A stretch of 64,000 bases of DNA from Lachnospiraceae bacterium (GTDB lineage Bacteria; Bacillota; Clostridia; Lachnospirales; Lachnospiraceae), in assembly GCA_028692395.1 (NCBI GenBank), contig JAQUXP010000008.1, positions 1-64,000 of the forward strand, in the 5' to 3' direction. The notes beneath the pieces were generated by a model. The model made no database searches. It was not told where the DNA came from and saw only the letters and a list, made by a program, of their open reading frames with translations. Both the position numbers and the translations under genes were made by a program. Positions 1 through 10,300 of the stretch are shown here, one piece after another; positions within the stretch are counted from its first letter, which is position 1, and each line of letters starts with the position of its first letter.

Positions 1-15
1 TTTCCTTCCCATAAG

Positions 16-399
16 TTACATTATGTGAATGGAAGATTTTTTATTGTCAGGAATGCAGGAGCTATGCAGGGTTGCGGCCCTTTCTAAAAGCAAATTCTGT
101 GTCAGTTTGTGAAGTTTGAAAATCCATGAAATCATCATGCATAGTTTCACAGAGATTAGTTGCGTTTTACGTTCTAAATGATATAGTTGACTTATGAGTT
201 TTAGCTGATTTCCGTAAGGAAGCGTCTCAAGATGATGCGCAACAAAAGATACGTTAAAGATAGAAGATGCCTTATTCAGCTGGCAGGTGAAAATCGGAGT
301 ACCAATTGCGATCAATTCCCCAATAATGGCAATGGCATTCAGCAACTCCGCCAAAGTAAGGGAAGAGCTGGGGAGCTGTTTATAGTCAATTGCGAGCAA
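16..399 (-). pseudogene. Decayed type IV pilin (partial copy)
   Basis: The predicted 127 residues begin with a recognisable but damaged class III (prepilin) segment. LTLAELLNAIAII is followed by a hydrophobic run and then FTCQLNKA, and this aligns residue for residue with FTLAELLIVIAVI and FTSQLAKA of the intact pilin at about 15.5 kb. Three signs point to decay. The Gly before the cleavage site is Ser, a Glu sits inside the hydrophobic helix, and the frame ends after 127 residues against about 283 in the paralogue. The upstream DNA also resembles the region upstream of the intact pilin, including a MITE-like repeat in the same relative orientation. A short divergent pilin is possible but less likely. 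Confidence 0.55.
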
Positions 400-539
400 T
401 GATCCTGTGTTTAATGAGATATTATATTGAGATGTTGCAGGAAGATATCCGATGGCTTCATTTTCACTTTTGTCGAAAATGAAGCCATTTCTTGCAGAAT
501 GAATTTATGCATGATATACTTGGAATTAAGTATTTCATG

Positions 540-668
540 GTAACTATTCAGCAGGACGGAGCATTTACTGCGCAGATCCTGAGAAAGTGATACAAGAGTG
601 CCGAAATTCCATCTCCGAAGATTTGGAATGCATTTAGGCAGGCTGCTGGTCACAGAGTGAACAGCAAC
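540..668 (+). repeat. MITE-like element, copy 1 (diverged)
   Basis: Starts with the same terminal sequence as copy 3, GTAACTATTCAGCAGG. It continues with the shared body (GCATTTACTGC, GAGAAAGTGAT, GAAATTCCAT) and ends in GTGAACAGCAAC, a 9/12 match to the right terminus of copy 3. The internal hairpin that is perfect in copies 2 and 3 is damaged here. I see no clear target duplication. It lies upstream of the decayed pilin. Confidence 0.6.
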
Positions 669-700
669 ATTCTGCAAAAATAGCGTTATAATCAACATGT

Positions 701-728
701 TTGCCATTTTTGGTACGAATTATATTAT
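701..728 (+). promoter_or_regulatory. Possible promoter of the pilus operon
   Basis: TTGCCA (701-706) and TATTAT (723-728) are separated by 16 bp, about 60 bp before the first pilin-like gene. Called by consensus only. The AT-rich surroundings allow other placements. Confidence 0.35.
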
Positions 729-786
729 AGTAATAATGTGAAACTATGTTTTTTATATGTTTCAGTCAGCATGGAGCGTAGAATAC

Positions 787-1236
787 ATGAGAAGAAGATC
801 AGCCAGGAGAAAGCTTAAGTTAAATCAGGAGGGATATTCCACAACCGAAGTGGTTTGCATTACCTTTTTAGTAGTTGTGGCGGCATTGTGTCTGATCGGG
901 GCTTTCCTATGGTACAGGGATAGTATGCACAAGACTTCTGATCAGACGATTGCCAACACTGCGGAGTCGGTAGCGTATTCGAACATGGCCGGAGGATGCA
1001 TCGTAAATGACTGCGGCGGCAGTTCCGGCTGTGAACACCAGACCGCAGAGGGAAATGTTGGATATTTTGATCATCCCACAAACAAGATCTACGGTGAAAA
1101 AAAGGCCGGGTATAATGAATACAAGGTTATGACCATCGGAGATAGGAAATTCTACGGAGATCCGGGGACGATGGTGCTGAAAGTGGTTGCAAAGGATGGT
1201 GCCGTCACACTGTCCTGGGTGAAAGGAGCAGAATAG
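787..1236 (+). CDS. Type IV pilin-like protein
   Basis: A 149-residue protein with a class III signal. A basic leader of about 16 residues ends in Gly, followed by YSTTE (Glu at +5, residue 21) and a hydrophobic helix to about residue 43. The rest is a small exported domain with a Cys cluster (Cys61, 66 and 72) that could form disulfides. I chose ATG 787 because GGAG lies 10 bases upstream; an in-frame ATG 30 bases earlier lacks a ribosome binding site. The gene abuts the prepilin peptidase gene, whose product would process it. Sequence beyond the signal matches nothing I recognise. It may be a minor pilin or pseudopilin. Confidence 0.75.
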   Translation: MRRRSARRKLKLNQEGYSTTEVVCITFLVVVAALCLIGAFLWYRDSMHKTSDQTIANTAESVAYSNMAGGCIVNDCGGSSGCEHQTAEGNVGYFDHPTNKIYGEKKAGYNEYKVMTIGDRKFYGDPGTMVLKVVAKDGAVTLSWVKGAE

Positions 1237-2019
1237 ATGTTATACATAAACACAGGCATGACGATATATATTGTGGCAGTGACCGGAATCCTGGGTGCAG
1301 TGATGGGAAGCTTTATCAACTGCATGGCATGGCGCATCGCACACAAGGAGAGTGTTCTTCGGGGGCGCAGTCACTGTACAGCCTGCGGTCATGTGCTGGG
1401 ACCGGTGGATCTCGTTCCGATCTTCAGCTATCTCTTCCTGAAAGGAAGATGCCGATACTGTAAGGAGAAGATTTCCATGCGATATATGCTGACCGAGCTT
1501 TTGATGGCAGTGGCATTTATCTCAGTTGTTCTTCGCTATGATGTAAGCTTTTTATCACTGCGATATCTGGTACTGTTATGCATCCTTCTGGGGCTTTCTC
1601 TGGTGGATCTTGAGTGCTACGAGATTCCGGATGGATTTATCCTGACAGGTATTGCCTGGTGGATTGCAACTCTGTTTTTCGTAAATGCAGAGCAGTCGAT
1701 TGTGGAACAGCTGAAGCAGGGGCTGTTTGGCGGCATCTGTATCGGTGGCGGTATGCTTCTATTGTCGTTGCTCTTCGACAAAATCATGAAGAAGGAAAGC
1801 CTGGGCGGTGGAGACATAAAGCTGTTTTTTATGGTGGGTCTGTATCTGGGAGCCGGGGTAAGCCTTTTGAATCTGATCATGTCATGCGTGATTGGAATCC
1901 TGTTTGCATTCGGACTGAAAAGTAAGAAGATTCCATTTGGTCCGGCAATCTCCACAGCCACATGGATTTCTTTGCTCATTGGTCAAAATGTGGTAAACTG
2001 GTATATAGGACTTTTTTAA
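1237..2019 (+). CDS. Prepilin peptidase (A24 family)
   Basis: Membrane aspartic protease that cuts the leader from type IV prepilins and, in many family members, methylates the new N-terminus. The 260 residues hold the N-terminal cytoplasmic domain with two Cys pairs (CTAC at 47-50 and CRYC at 72-75, the usual zinc site). Several membrane helices follow, with the catalytic Asp pair: Asp124 in SLVDLE and Asp193 in GGGDIKL. Length and motif order match PilD/ComC proteins. The ATG directly follows the stop of the upstream pilin-like gene, so the two are translationally linked. Its likely substrates here are the pilin-like gene before it, the giant prepilin-like protein and the pilin at 15.5 kb. 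Confidence 0.93.
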   Translation: MLYINTGMTIYIVAVTGILGAVMGSFINCMAWRIAHKESVLRGRSHCTACGHVLGPVDLVPIFSYLFLKGRCRYCKEKISMRYMLTELLMAVAFISVVLRYDVSFLSLRYLVLLCILLGLSLVDLECYEIPDGFILTGIAWWIATLFFVNAEQSIVEQLKQGLFGGICIGGGMLLLSLLFDKIMKKESLGGGDIKLFFMVGLYLGAGVSLLNLIMSCVIGILFAFGLKSKKIPFGPAISTATWISLLIGQNVVNWYIGLF

Positions 2020-2050
2020 TACAAATATTTAGAGGAAAGGAGTGATTTCC

Positions 2051-3076
2051 TTGGCAAAGTTAGTAACAGGAGTTGAAATCGGAAGTTATCATATAAAGTT
2101 TGCTGTCTGCAATCAGGGCAATATCACACAGCTTGTTATAGAACCGGTACCGGACAATCTTATTCGGGAGGGCGCCATCGTATCATGGGAAGCTATGGCA
2201 GACGTGATGAAGGAAGTGATCGGGAAACATAAGCTCACCTGTAAGCAGGCGGCGATCGTACTGCCGGAGAATCAGATGTATCTGCGCAGATTGACGATGC
2301 CGCTTATGACAGTGGATCAGTTAAAGGTGAATCTTCCTTATGAGTTCCACGATTATATTAGTGAGGATATTGATAAATACTTCTTCGATTATGCGGTCAT
2401 CGATATGATCAAAAATGAAGAGGGCGAGGTAAAGCAGATGGATCTGCTTGCTGCTGCGGTGAAGAAAACGACCATTGATCAGTACAAGACTTTGTTTCGC
2501 CGTGCGGGCATGAAGCTGATCGCAGCGGAGCCGGTGGCATCGGTATATGGAAAAGCCATCCGTGCCTATCGTATCGCTCATGGAATCATCGGGAACACTT
2601 CTGAGGGAAATACCGGAGATGATGATTACGGAATACTGGATCTGGGACACAGCAGTATTCGCATCGATATTTATTCACAAGGTGTCTATGATACCACGCG
2701 CATACTGGAGATCGGCTGTGATGCAATTACAGATACTATCTCAGAGCTGTACCATGTGGATCGGCATATTGCAGAGGTATACAAACAGACCAATCAGGAC
2801 AATGTCTGGGAACATGAAGCCTGCATAAATACATACAATAACATTGCCATCGAAGTAATGCGGGTGATGAACTTTTATAACTTCAATCATCCGGACAATT
2901 CGCTGGATAAGCTGTACTATTGTGGTGGCGGCGCCCATATTACTCCGCTTCTTCGAGAGATTAGTCATATGATCGAGCCGGAGCTGGTAGGGATTGAAGA
3001 ATTATATTCAAAGGAAGCCGGAAATGCAGAAGAACTGCGAGCCGCTCCGGCAGCCGTTGCAATTACCATGGAGTAG
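2051..3076 (+). CDS. pilM: PilM-like type IV pilus assembly ATPase-fold protein
   Basis: Actin/FtsA-like cytoplasmic protein that links pilus inner-membrane proteins to the assembly machine. The N-terminus, GVEIGSYHIKFAV, is the phosphate-1 loop typical of PilM. Further on, YGILDLGHSSIRIDIY is the phosphate-2 segment and YYCGGGAHI the adenosine-binding segment. About 341 residues, normal for PilM. I placed the start at TTG 2051, which has AAAGGAG nine bases upstream; a GTG at 2042 would overlap that site. PilN- and PilO-like genes follow, the usual order. Confidence 0.85.
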   Translation: MAKLVTGVEIGSYHIKFAVCNQGNITQLVIEPVPDNLIREGAIVSWEAMADVMKEVIGKHKLTCKQAAIVLPENQMYLRRLTMPLMTVDQLKVNLPYEFHDYISEDIDKYFFDYAVIDMIKNEEGEVKQMDLLAAAVKKTTIDQYKTLFRRAGMKLIAAEPVASVYGKAIRAYRIAHGIIGNTSEGNTGDDDYGILDLGHSSIRIDIYSQGVYDTTRILEIGCDAITDTISELYHVDRHIAEVYKQTNQDNVWEHEACINTYNNIAIEVMRVMNFYNFNHPDNSLDKLYYCGGGAHITPLLREISHMIEPELVGIEELYSKEAGNAEELRAAPAAVAITME

Positions 3077-3088
3077 GAGGGACAGGTA

Positions 3089-3709
3089 TTGAAAAAACTT
3101 ACAAAAGCAAAATATCCGGAAAAGACCTCTATGAATCTGGTAATGAAAGAAAACGAGAGCACCAGTCCGGTGGTATTGGCCGTGGGAGCTGTCATTTTCG
3201 TGATTGCACTTGGGCTGTTCACAAAGTTTGGGGTGCTGGATCGTATGATGGAAGCCTCCAAAGCAGAGGCCGCTTATCAGGAAGCCAGCAATTATCTGGA
3301 CTCTCTGAAGGAGGCCAATGCAGACTATGATCAGATTCAGGAAACTTATAATAAGATGGGAAATGCTTATCTAAGTGAAGAAGAACGTGCGTCTTTGGAT
3401 CGTATGGATATTATGGGAATGCTGCAGACTACAGTACTGAGCCGTGCAAATGTAAGCTCCATCGACATTTCCGGAAGCACGGTCACCGTAACGATTACCG
3501 ATACCCGGCTGTCCGACATCTCAAAAATTGTGGCAAATCTGGAAGAGGATCAGCGTACCGACTATGTAACCGTTTCGACTGCCGGAACAAATGATAACAA
3601 CGCCCAGGGCGGCGATGCCAATATGGTCACGGCAGACATGGTAATCAATCTGGTTGCATCAGACGGAACTACAGCAGCATCCGACCCTACAGGAGGTGAC
3701 GCATCATGA
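3089..3709 (+). CDS. pilN: PilN-like type IV pilus assembly protein
   Basis: Bitopic inner-membrane protein that would bind PilM through its N-terminal tail and PilO through its extracytoplasmic part. The 206 residues comprise a charged cytoplasmic tail, one membrane helix at about residues 28-47, a coiled-coil-prone stretch (about 50-95) and a small C-terminal domain. TTG start with AGGAGGG upstream. The assignment rests mainly on position between pilM- and pilO-like genes and on topology, because PilN sequences are poorly conserved. The stop overlaps the next gene by 4 bases. Confidence 0.65.
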   Translation: MKKLTKAKYPEKTSMNLVMKENESTSPVVLAVGAVIFVIALGLFTKFGVLDRMMEASKAEAAYQEASNYLDSLKEANADYDQIQETYNKMGNAYLSEEERASLDRMDIMGMLQTTVLSRANVSSIDISGSTVTVTITDTRLSDISKIVANLEEDQRTDYVTVSTAGTNDNNAQGGDANMVTADMVINLVASDGTTAASDPTGGDAS

Positions 3710-4332
3710 TGAGCAGAAAATTTACACTCCGGGAAAAAGTGTTGCTGCTGGTGTGCGCAGTCATTTTGCTGGGGCTGTTTTATTACAGGGTAGTATGGAT
3801 GGAAACAGCGGAAACTATCACGGCCTCTAATACCTCCAGTATTCAGGACGAAATTATGATTCAGGAAGCGATGTCCCAGAAAAAGACCCAGATGGAGGAC
3901 GAGCTAAAGACCAACAGTGCGAATACCCTGGGAGAGATCGCTCCCTACAATAATATTTCCAATGAAATGAATGAATTAAGTGCGATCTTACAAAGTGCAG
4001 ACAGTTATGAGCTTTCTTTTTCAGAAGCAACGCTGGAAGGAACCACCGTTCGAAGAAATATCGATGTTACCTACCACGCATCTTCCTTTCAGAACCTTAT
4101 GAAGATTCTGCAAAGTCTGCATGATTGTAAATATCGCTGCATGATCGGAAATGTGAATATCCAGACGGCCTCTGCGCAGTCTGCCAGTATTCAGAAAAGT
4201 TCAGATCTGAATGTATCATTGACGATCACATTTTATGAAACTACCTATAATTCCGGTTCTACTGCAGGACTTGCACAGCAGGAGCCAGATGCTTCTGCAG
4301 GCACTCAGACAGAGGGGGAGACTGCCAAGTAA
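3706..4332 (+). CDS. pilO: PilO-like type IV pilus assembly protein
   Basis: The 208 residues have a short cytoplasmic N-terminus, one membrane helix at about residues 12-28, a coiled-coil region and a globular outer domain (about 90-185). A Thr/Gln/Glu-rich tail ends the protein. The topology fits PilO, the partner of PilN in the alignment complex. The gene overlaps the PilN-like gene (ATGA), so the two are translationally coupled. Family assignment is from architecture and context. Confidence 0.62.
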   Translation: MMSRKFTLREKVLLLVCAVILLGLFYYRVVWMETAETITASNTSSIQDEIMIQEAMSQKKTQMEDELKTNSANTLGEIAPYNNISNEMNELSAILQSADSYELSFSEATLEGTTVRRNIDVTYHASSFQNLMKILQSLHDCKYRCMIGNVNIQTASAQSASIQKSSDLNVSLTITFYETTYNSGSTAGLAQQEPDASAGTQTEGETAK

Positions 4333-4363
4333 ACAGTGCCGGTTGAAATATACAGAAAGATGA

Positions 4364-7300
4364 GTGATTTACTTGAGGATAATAGAGCAGAGTCAGCAAA
4401 AAGACAGAAAACTACAGAAAAGAAAAATCTGGAAGGGACAGAAGGGATTTACCCTGGCAGAGCTTTTGATCGCAGTTGCCATCATGGCAATTCTGGCTGC
4501 GTTTGGTTTTGTTGCGGTTATCCAGTACCAGAAAAGTCTGAAACTGACGGAGATGGATTCTTCAGCACAGGAGATCTTCATCGCTGCACAGAACCATATG
4601 ACGGCGGCGAAAGCATCGGGAGAGTGGGATGCCTATCTAAGCCTGAGTGATTCGGAAAAAGCAAAATTAGGTACAGAGATTCTGGTAGAACCCAGCGACT
4701 ATACGGGTAGTGATTTTGAGGATAAGGATGCCCACGCATTCTATTATGTGAATTATAGCAGTAAATCCGGCCAGACATCCATGGATCTGACAAACTCGAT
4801 CCTGTCAGCCATGCTTCCCTTCGGGGCTATCGACGATACCCTTCGAAGCGGCGGAAGTTATGTAATTGAATATGATCTTAAGACGGCATCTGTTTATGGC
4901 GTGTTCTACACGGACAGCAAATATGGGATGTCTTATTCTGATGTTACGGCATTAGATAAATTAGAGGCTCGCAGTGATTCCACAAATGCTAAAAAAGCAA
5001 GAAAAACCCATCAAAACAGTGAGGGGAAAAATGTTATCATCGGGTATTATGGTGGTGCCACAGCTAAAAATCTTACGGAGAAAAAGCTGGATGTGAAGGA
5101 TTCCGATCTCGTCATCGAGAATGGGGACAAACTCACGGTTACCATCAAGGATCGAAACTACACAAATAAGGAGAAAACCACCGTTACGGTGAAGATCACA
5201 GGGGAAGAAAGTAAAGCTGCAAAGACAGTTCTGTTAGAAACAGGAGATACTAAGAATTTCTGGTATTCCGTGGCAGATAATAAAGAAGAGAACAAAGTAG
5301 CCGGTAAAGTGTATACATTAACGCTGGATGATATTACAGCGAAAAATCTGCATTTTGCAGATAACTTCAAGGACACGGATGAAACAGGAGAAGAAAACGC
5401 AGCATTTATACCAGGGGAAAACCTGGTTATTAAGGTAACCTATGGAAGCAGTACTGCCTTATGCAAGATGGAGACACTGGATGGCTATACAAACAGTTTA
5501 TTCCATACGGGAATTACGAAACAAGATGCTGGCGGCAAGGTAGAGAAGATGGATGTTACAATTGCCTCCATCCGCCATCTTCAGAATCTGAGTAATGCCA
5601 TCTCCTCATTAGGGGTAAAAGTGGGAACAGCAACACAGACAGAGGATCTTACCTGGAGCAGGGAAGCAGCAGACAAAGAGACTGTGATCTTTGGCAAGGA
5701 TACCGTTATATATAATAAGGAAAATCAGTATATTGATTCGGAGCTAAAGGCATCCCAGGGTAAATTTTTGTCCATCAGTAATACGGACCTGGTAAAATAT
5801 CATGGATCGAATAAGAATATCTCTAACTTTCATCTGCTGGATACAGCTGTTGATAAGAAGAGCTATGTAGGCTTGTTCGCAACACTGGGAACCTCAGAGA
5901 CTTCAGAGGGAGCCTTCGAGATCAATAATCTGAATCTGGATCACTTCACCGCACAGACGGAGGAGGGTGTGGGTGCAGGTACTCTTTGTGGTGCAGCACT
6001 GGGAAAGACACAGCTGACAGTTACTAATGTAAAAGTTACCAACGCAAAAGTATCAGCAGGTGCCTCCACAGGTGCCGCAGGCGGTTTAGTGGGCAGCATG
6101 AATAACGGAACAATTGACGGCTGTGCCGTATATCTCACCGATACCAGTGAAAAAGATACCGCAGAGGACAAATATACGGATAAAGATAAAGCCTTTACGG
6201 TGACTGGGAATCAGGCAGGGGGATTATTGGGAAGCATAGCTGCCAATAAAACAGTGACGGTTGCCAATTCTTTTGCAGCTGTTCCCATAGCAGCATCCGG
6301 TGATGATGCAAATGCTGGTGGTCTCATCGGAAAAGTATCCGGCTCAGGGACTGCATTACTGACGAACAATTATTCCGGTGGATACACCACCGGAAAGGAA
6401 TACAGTACAATTGCTTATAACGTGACTTCTATAAGTGGAAATGCAGGAGGTCTGATCGGTTCCATTACGAATACTGCGGCAACTGTTCAAAATAGTTATT
6501 CCACCTGTTCTGTCTCTGGTAAAAACACATCCGGAGGCCTGATCGGTGAGGACAGCAATACAGGAAGTAACTATACCAATTGCTATGCAGTTGGTCTTGT
6601 AGACACCTCACAGGCAGAAAAGACTTCCTGCGGTACCTTCGCCGGAACGCTTGCTGCGTCAAATGAGAATCTTACAGGTGGAAACTTTCTACATACGAAT
6701 TATTATCTCTCAAATCTGAATGGAACGTTAGGCGCAGTGAGCAATGCTGCCAAACCCGGAATCACAGCAAGAACCTATCAGGAGCTGGGGGCACTTACGG
6801 AAGCTGCATTTACAGAGACGAATACAGGGGATGGGGCATATGAAAAACCCCAGACACTGACCACTACTGCAGATCATCAGACCGTTCATTATGATGGGGC
6901 GTGGATCAATCTGCCTGATGCAGAAAAAGCATATCCATTCCCAACAGTGAACAAGACCGCTGCAGATACTGCCCAGAGAACAGGGGTACAGGTTGGTGAC
7001 TGGCAGGAAAGCATAGATGATGTAACAGAGCTGGCTTACTATGAAATCTACAAAGATAAATCAGGTAAGTATACCATCGGATTATATAATAATGCCGGAA
7101 GCGGGGCGTGTCCCTTAGGCTTGGATTCCCTTGTGGATGATCCGGATGGTGCAGGATTAGATATCGTACAGGATGGATATGTTGTACTGACATCGATTTT
7201 GCAGAATGCTCCCCTCCAGGTTTTGGGACAGGATACGCATACTGTATCTCAGCTTTCTGGTATTTCAAATTTGCAGCCTGCAATAGTAGATGGAAAAAGT

Positions 7301-10300
7301 GGTACAGCTCCAACCTGGGACAATGGATCGAATCCTATTAAAAAGGATTCCACCGTGTCCTTTGGAGGAAAAACCTATTATTTACAATTTATGGATTTGT
7401 TATCGGTGAATGCATCGGCAGATTCCCAATATTCTCATTTTGCTGCAAATGGCACCTATTTTCTTGCAAACCTGCATTATGCAAAATCTGCAATTAGGAA
7501 TCAGGGAAGCCAGGAGACAAATACTGTAAATGACGGCTTACCTGTTGTTACAACAGGTTATGTTGCTGATAAAAACCAGGCAACTCCATATGAAATACGA
7601 ACAGAACGACAGTATAGTATGATGACCCAGGACCTGAAAGCTTCCAGCTTCCAGCAGTTTCGTTATAGCTATTATGCACAGACCGTTGACTTGGATTATG
7701 GCAAAACATATTCCTATGTTTCCCAGTACTTTGGTAAAGCGACTGCAACCTCCATGAATGGAAATGGAGTTGCAGTTCAGTATCCAGCAGCAGCCGCAGC
7801 ACAGAATATGAACGCTGAAACGCCCAAACAGGAGCAGCCAGGTTTCAGTGGAACTTATGATGGCAATAACCATAGCATCAACAACCTTACGATAACAGGA
7901 ACAGAGGGCTATAGTGCGGGACTCTTTGGTAATACCCAGGGAGCACTGATCAAAAATCTCATATTAAATCAGATAACCGTAAATGGTACGGATTATGTGG
8001 GAAGCTTAATAGGCAGTTCAACATCCTATGTCTCAGCGAATGCAGCAGAGGCGAACCATACGGGAAGTAATTCCTTCTTTACCAAGGTTGAAAAGATAAC
8101 CGTAACAGATGCAACAGTTTCCGGAAAAACAAATGTAGGTGGTTTACTGGGAGCTTCTTTGAGTACGTCTGCTTCAAAGGTTACAATGAATACGATGAAT
8201 GTTTCCGGTGAGACACTGGTAGGTGGTGTTGCCGGCTGTATCAAAAATTACGGAACGATTATCGCCTCACAGAACAACGGAATATCTTTTTACGGCATTC
8301 ATATGTCCGGAAAAAACCAGATTACATCAACTGGAACCACTGACACGAATAAAACTTCGAAAGAAGTTGGCGTAGGTGGATTTGCGGGATTCATTGAAAG
8401 CACTGACGGTAATGCAGGAAACCAGATCCCATTTTCCTTCACGGATAATACACTCGAGTCCATCACAATGACAGTATCAACAACAGGCAATCAAAGCGCC
8501 GAGTCAGCAGCCCTTTGGGCAGGAACCATCTGCTTTAACCAGGGAAATGATGTTCACTACACAAACTGTAACGTGAACGATTCAACGTTAAATGCGAATG
8601 CACTTGACGCCTCCCAAGAGTTTGAAAAAGTAAACTATGGAAGCCTCTATGGCTATGCAACTGCTAACCAAAATGGAGAAGGAACTGCGAACCCTATAAC
8701 ACTGAATACTGGTGTATCCTTTAAAGGATCCAAAATTAAGGAGAGCAAAAGTACCACCCTTAAATGTAATATGGGGCAGATGATTGGTATGGTTGATGGG
8801 ATGAATCTTAAGTTTTCAGGTGATTTTGAGGAAACTGTTCTTCCGAATATTAATTCCACCCAAAGCACAGATGAAAGCATTTTTGCATTTGGAAAATATA
8901 TTGGATTATTAAAAGATTCCGCCATAACGAATGGAACCATATTTAATAAAAAAATCTCTTATAATGAAAATGGCACTACGAATAATACTTACAATATCAT
9001 GGCAGTACATTATGGTGGCTTTGTTGGATTGCTTCGAAACAGTACCATAGGAAATGTCACTGTGAATCAGCCGATTTCTCTAAAACATCAGCGAAATAAT
9101 AATGGCTCTATTGGTGGGCTTTTTGGTACGGTAGATGAAAGCAGTAGTGTATCTGACATCCGTGTTTACAATGATGTTACGCTGTCCGGCTCGGTAGGCG
9201 CAGAGGGGGGAATCATCGGGACTCTTTTGGGCCAAGCATGGGATCTTTACCTGGAGCCATCAAATGGGGGCTCAATCACTGTTAATATGACGGACGGCAA
9301 CAACACTACCACGTATTCCGGTGGACTTGTGGGCAAGGTGACAGGCGGCAGTTCTGATTTGCGTACCAGTAAGGTTTCCCGTGTGATCGTGCAAGGTGAT
9401 ACGAATAATGAAAAATCATCATATACCGGCGGCTTGGCTGGAGCTGTTATGGATGGTGGAACCTCTAAAAGCAATGTAACCAACTGTACAGCAGATAATA
9501 GTATTGTTCAGAATGGATTCAATGTTGGCGGTGCATTCGGTAAAATTGAAAGCGCAAGTGTTACATACTGCGATGTAAGACTCTCAGACATTGCAGAAGA
9601 TCAAAGCATAAGCATAACGGGAAACTATAAGGTTACAGGCTCCGGCAACAGTGGCGGCTTTGTGGGGCATATAAAAAATGCTACGGTAAGCAATTGTTTT
9701 GCCGCCATTCCAGTATCCGCATCAGGCAGTAATGCCAGTTCCACAGGTGGATTTGTTGGACAGATTACGGGGAATACCACCCAATTGTATAACAATTATG
9801 CATCAGGTGATGTAACAGGCCAAACAGCAGAAACTGCCGTAAGTGGCAGTACTGTTGGTGGATTCGTAGGAATGATTGCGTCTAATGCAACAGGAAATAA
9901 AATTGATGACTGTTATGCGACCGGAGATGTTGCTGGTGGAACTGTGATAGGTGGATTTTTGGGCAGCCTGGGTAGCTCTGCGTATGTTAATAACTGTTAT
10001 TCTCTTGGCACGGTAGATCAGACGGTTGACCTACACGGCGGTTTTGTAGGCAAAGGAGGAGATAAATTCGCACAGATCTCTACCCAGGAGGATGTAGAAA
10101 ATGCGAAACTTTTGTACAAGACCATGAAGCTTGATATTGAAGAGGAATATCGTAATGCGTTGAAAAAAGATCCAAACTCAAAAGAAACCCAAATTTACAA
10201 GCTTTGCCTGCTGGGATGTATCGAAAGATACAAGGGTACCCCCTACTCCCTGGAAAAAGTGACAGAAGAATTAATTTCGGAATTGAAAACAGATTATTTA

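Noticed and set aside
411-707. 98-residue frame on the - strand
   Set aside because: It reads through MITE copy 1 and AT-rich spacer, has no recognisable features, and mirrors non-coding DNA upstream of the intact pilin.
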